From Catellatospora methionotrophica (GTDB taxonomy: Bacteria; Actinomycetota; Actinomycetes; Mycobacteriales; Micromonosporaceae), in contig NZ_JAAOTJ010000004.1 in NCBI RefSeq assembly GCF_011297335.1, positions 186,001 to 250,000 on the forward strand: a DNA stretch of 64,000 bases, read 5' to 3'. The notes under the pieces are model-generated. The model saw only the letters and a program-made list of their open reading frames with translations, was not told the DNA's origin and did not search any database. A program made the position numbers and the translations under genes. Of this stretch, positions 62,120 through 64,000 are shown piece after piece. Every line of letters begins with the position of its first letter. Position 1 is the first letter of the stretch.

Positions 62120-64000
62120 TCAGTGAGGTTCGCCGACGATGATGCCGCGGCCGTTGGTGCCCACGTAGACCCGGCCGTGCACCCGCGGGTCGCCGATGAC
62201 GACCGCCCCGGTCCACGCCCACTGGTGGCGGTCGTCGTTCAGCCGGATCCAGTGCCGTCCGGCGTCGTCGGAGCGGAAGATCCCACGGACCCCGCGGACC
62301 TTGGCGCTGGTGAAGATCGCCGGATACGGCCGGTGCGGGGCGGCCTTGCCGAAGCCCACGTTGTCGGCCTCGTCCACGCCCGCGACCTGTGTGAACGTGC
62401 TGCCGCCGTCGGTGGAGCGCCACATGCCGTACACCCCGCCGGTCTTGCCGCCCGCCAGCCAGATGTGCCCGGCGAACCCCGGCACCGCCTGGAAGCGCAC
62501 ATCGCCCTCGGCGGGCAGGCCGGTCGCCCCGGCGGTGAAGGTGGCCCCGCCGTCCGCGCTGACGTGGAACGTCCCGGCGGCGAAGGCGTACATCCGGGCG
62601 GGGTCGACCCGGTCCGCCTCGACCCGTACCCCGGCGGGCACGCCTGAGCTGGGCGCCCAGGTCGCGCCGCCGTCGGTGGAGCAGTGCACGGCCACGCCGT
62701 CGGGCGACCAGAGCACGCGGGTGCCTTCGGCGTTCACCGCGACCTTGCCGCCGCCGGTGATGCCGTCCGGCTGCGACGCCGCCGGGGTCCAGGTCGCGCC
62801 GCCGTCGTACGAGATGCCGAAGCGCTCGCCGCCCGTCGGGTTGCCCACCCGCACCACCGTGCCCGGCACCAGCGCGGCGAAGTCCAGGCCGGTGGTGCTG
62901 CCGTGGGTGGGATTGGCGAACATCAGGCCCGGCTGCGCGAAGTCGTGGTGCACGAAGCCGCCCACGTCGCCGAGCGCCGAGATCAGGTGCGCGCCCACCG
63001 GCGGGCTGACCAGGTCGAGCACCGCCGTCTCCTCCAGGCCACGGGCCCGCACCTCGATGTGTACGGTCCCGCCGGTGTCCCAGTCGGTGAGGTTGTCCGT
63101 CGCGTAGACCGTCGCACCGGTGCCGTAGAGCAGCCGGTCCGAGTCGAACGGGTCGATCTCCAGGGACTCCGTCATCCAGCCCAGCTTCGGTGCCTCCTCC
63201 GGCAGCGGCGGGGTCGCGTTCCAGGTCAGCCAGGGCGCGTCGGTGATGTCGAGGTCGTAGCGCTTGATCCGGTTCGGCCAGTCGCCCCAGTCCCACGACC
63301 GGGTCCAGCTCGCGCCGCCGTCGGTGGTGCGGAAGAACACCACATCCGGCCACCAGGCGATCTGCGTGGCGACGAGCAGAGTGCCGGGGCGCTGCCGGTC
63401 GATCGTCAGACCGGAGTAGCCCCAGCCGCCGTTCTCCGGGGTCACGTCGGTCCAGGCGTCGGTGGCCGTGTCGAGCTTCCAGACCTTGCCCGAACCGCCG
63501 TCGTACGGCCCGCCGGTATCACTGGTGGCCAGGTAGAGGTACCCGCCCACGTGGTCGAGCACGCCCTTGTGCGGCACGTGCCCGGTCGGCGCGCCCGGCA
63601 CCGCGGCCCAGCTGACCCCGCCGTCGGTGGAGCGGTAGAGCGGGTTGTCCTTGTCGGCCACGCCCGCGTAGATCGTCTGCGTGCGCCGCCGGCGGCCCCC
63701 GGTACGCGGGTCGAACACCACCCAGACCACGCCCTGCAGGTCGCTGGAGTAGCCGCTGGTGTCGTTCGGGTCCGCCCGGTACGTGCCCGGATTCGGGAAC
63801 GCGGTGACCCGCGCCCAGCGCTCGCCGTGGTCGGTGCTGCGCCACAGCCCTTGCCCGCTCGGCGCGCCCAGGTAGAGCACCTCGTTGCGGTGCGGGTCGA
63901 TGGCCAGGCGCTCGCCCATGCCCCGGCCAGGCATGTTGCCGCCCAGCTTGAACGGCAGCTCGGTGACCTTCCAGGTGCGGCCCCGGTCACGCGAGCGCAG
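62120..64000 (-). CDS. GH74 xyloglucanase (partial, runs off right edge)
   Basis: Open to the window edge, so the N-terminus is missing. Visible in order: GRTWKVTELPFKLGGNMPGRGMGERLAIDPHRNEVLYLG, DDTSGY-like NDTSGYSSDLQGVVWVVFDP, then repeated WRSTDGG/FRTTDGGASW/SYDGGATW Asp-box-type propeller repeats, ending GRVYVGTNGRGIIVGEPH. This is the two-propeller GH74 fold of endo-xyloglucanases. The usual catalytic Asp of the N-terminal propeller lies upstream of the window or near its edge; the second is probably in the visible part. No carbohydrate-binding module follows the C-terminus. It points to plant cell-wall use. Confidence 0.92.
   Translation of the reverse strand: MRSRDRGRTWKVTELPFKLGGNMPGRGMGERLAIDPHRNEVLYLGAPSGQGLWRSTDHGERWARVTAFPNPGTYRADPNDTSGYSSDLQGVVWVVFDPRTGGRRRRTQTIYAGVADKDNPLYRSTDGGVSWAAVPGAPTGHVPHKGVLDHVGGYLYLATSDTGGPYDGGSGKVWKLDTATDAWTDVTPENGGWGYSGLTIDRQRPGTLLVATQIAWWPDVVFFRTTDGGASWTRSWDWGDWPNRIKRYDLDITDAPWLTWNATPPLPEEAPKLGWMTESLEIDPFDSDRLLYGTGATVYATDNLTDWDTGGTVHIEVRARGLEETAVLDLVSPPVGAHLISALGDVGGFVHHDFAQPGLMFANPTHGSTTGLDFAALVPGTVVRVGNPTGGERFGISYDGGATWTPAASQPDGITGGGKVAVNAEGTRVLWSPDGVAVHCSTDGGATWAPSSGVPAGVRVEADRVDPARMYAFAAGTFHVSADGGATFTAGATGLPAEGDVRFQAVPGFAGHIWLAGGKTGGVYGMWRSTDGGSTFTQVAGVDEADNVGFGKAAPHRPYPAIFTSAKVRGVRGIFRSDDAGRHWIRLNDDRHQWAWTGAVVIGDPRVHGRVYVGTNGRGIIVGEPH

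Overview
The window is very GC-rich actinomycete DNA with GTG/TTG starts and dense, often overlapping genes. A bldC gene, a split purS/purQ/purL purine cluster, DUF3073, a type I IPP isomerase paired with CrtI and a GH74 xyloglucanase point to a filamentous, plant-polymer-degrading actinomycete, most likely a Micromonosporaceae (Actinoplanes/Catellatospora/Micromonospora-like). The genus is inference. Two genes are cut by the window: a PHP phosphoesterase at the left edge and the xyloglucanase at the right edge.

Region 1 (1-22.9 kb) is housekeeping chromosome: PHP protein, a membrane protein, a secreted beta-propeller, tyrA, tadA with its usual partner, a FabG4/MaoC operon divergent from a thiolase across a perfect 24-bp palindrome, an ECF sigma factor with a putative anti-sigma gene, purB, a GDT1-type cation exporter, purS-purQ-purL, a degenerate GT51-like protein, soxR, a split transketolase, purM, purF and a small SCP2-like protein. 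Region 2 (23-42.7 kb) holds the less ordinary chromosomal genes: a membrane protein with a FUS-like Tyr/Gly/Gln tail, a radical-SAM RiPP pair (maturase plus 64-residue precursor with aromatic-Asn core), DUF3073, a Val/Leu dehydrogenase, bldC, a four-gene FtsX-type ABC operon with a TetR regulator, a PrsW-type protease, a calcium-repeat mini-protein, and a substrate-binding lipoprotein whose two halves appear circularly permuted.

Region 3 (42.9-58.7 kb) is a 15.7-kb actinomycete integrative and conjugative element (AICE) in a tRNA-Phe gene, bounded by perfect 83-bp direct repeats. From the left: integrase, excisionase, HUH replication initiator, cytosine-5 methyltransferase, SpdB/DUF2637 protein, small FtsK/TraB translocase, a small protein, a Pra-like activator, and divergently a GntR (KorSA-like) repressor with a GNAT gene. 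The right half is lower in GC and carries cargo: a nested 163-bp inverted repeat, an XRE-ImmA/IrrE protease gene with a partner, a DUF3800 gene with a structured 3' flank, a pair of DnaA boxes, a protein with two possible winged helices, a candidate small transcript, and a PD-(D/E)XK nuclease next to attR. The element restores the tRNA-Phe gene and its terminator.

Region 4 (58.6-64 kb) returns to the chromosome: tRNA-Phe, tRNA-Asp and tRNA-Glu, a polysaccharide-deacetylase lipoprotein, crtI-idi and the GH74 gene. Three copies of one palindromic intergenic repeat (12.4, 19.5 and 42.8 kb) lie in the chromosomal part.
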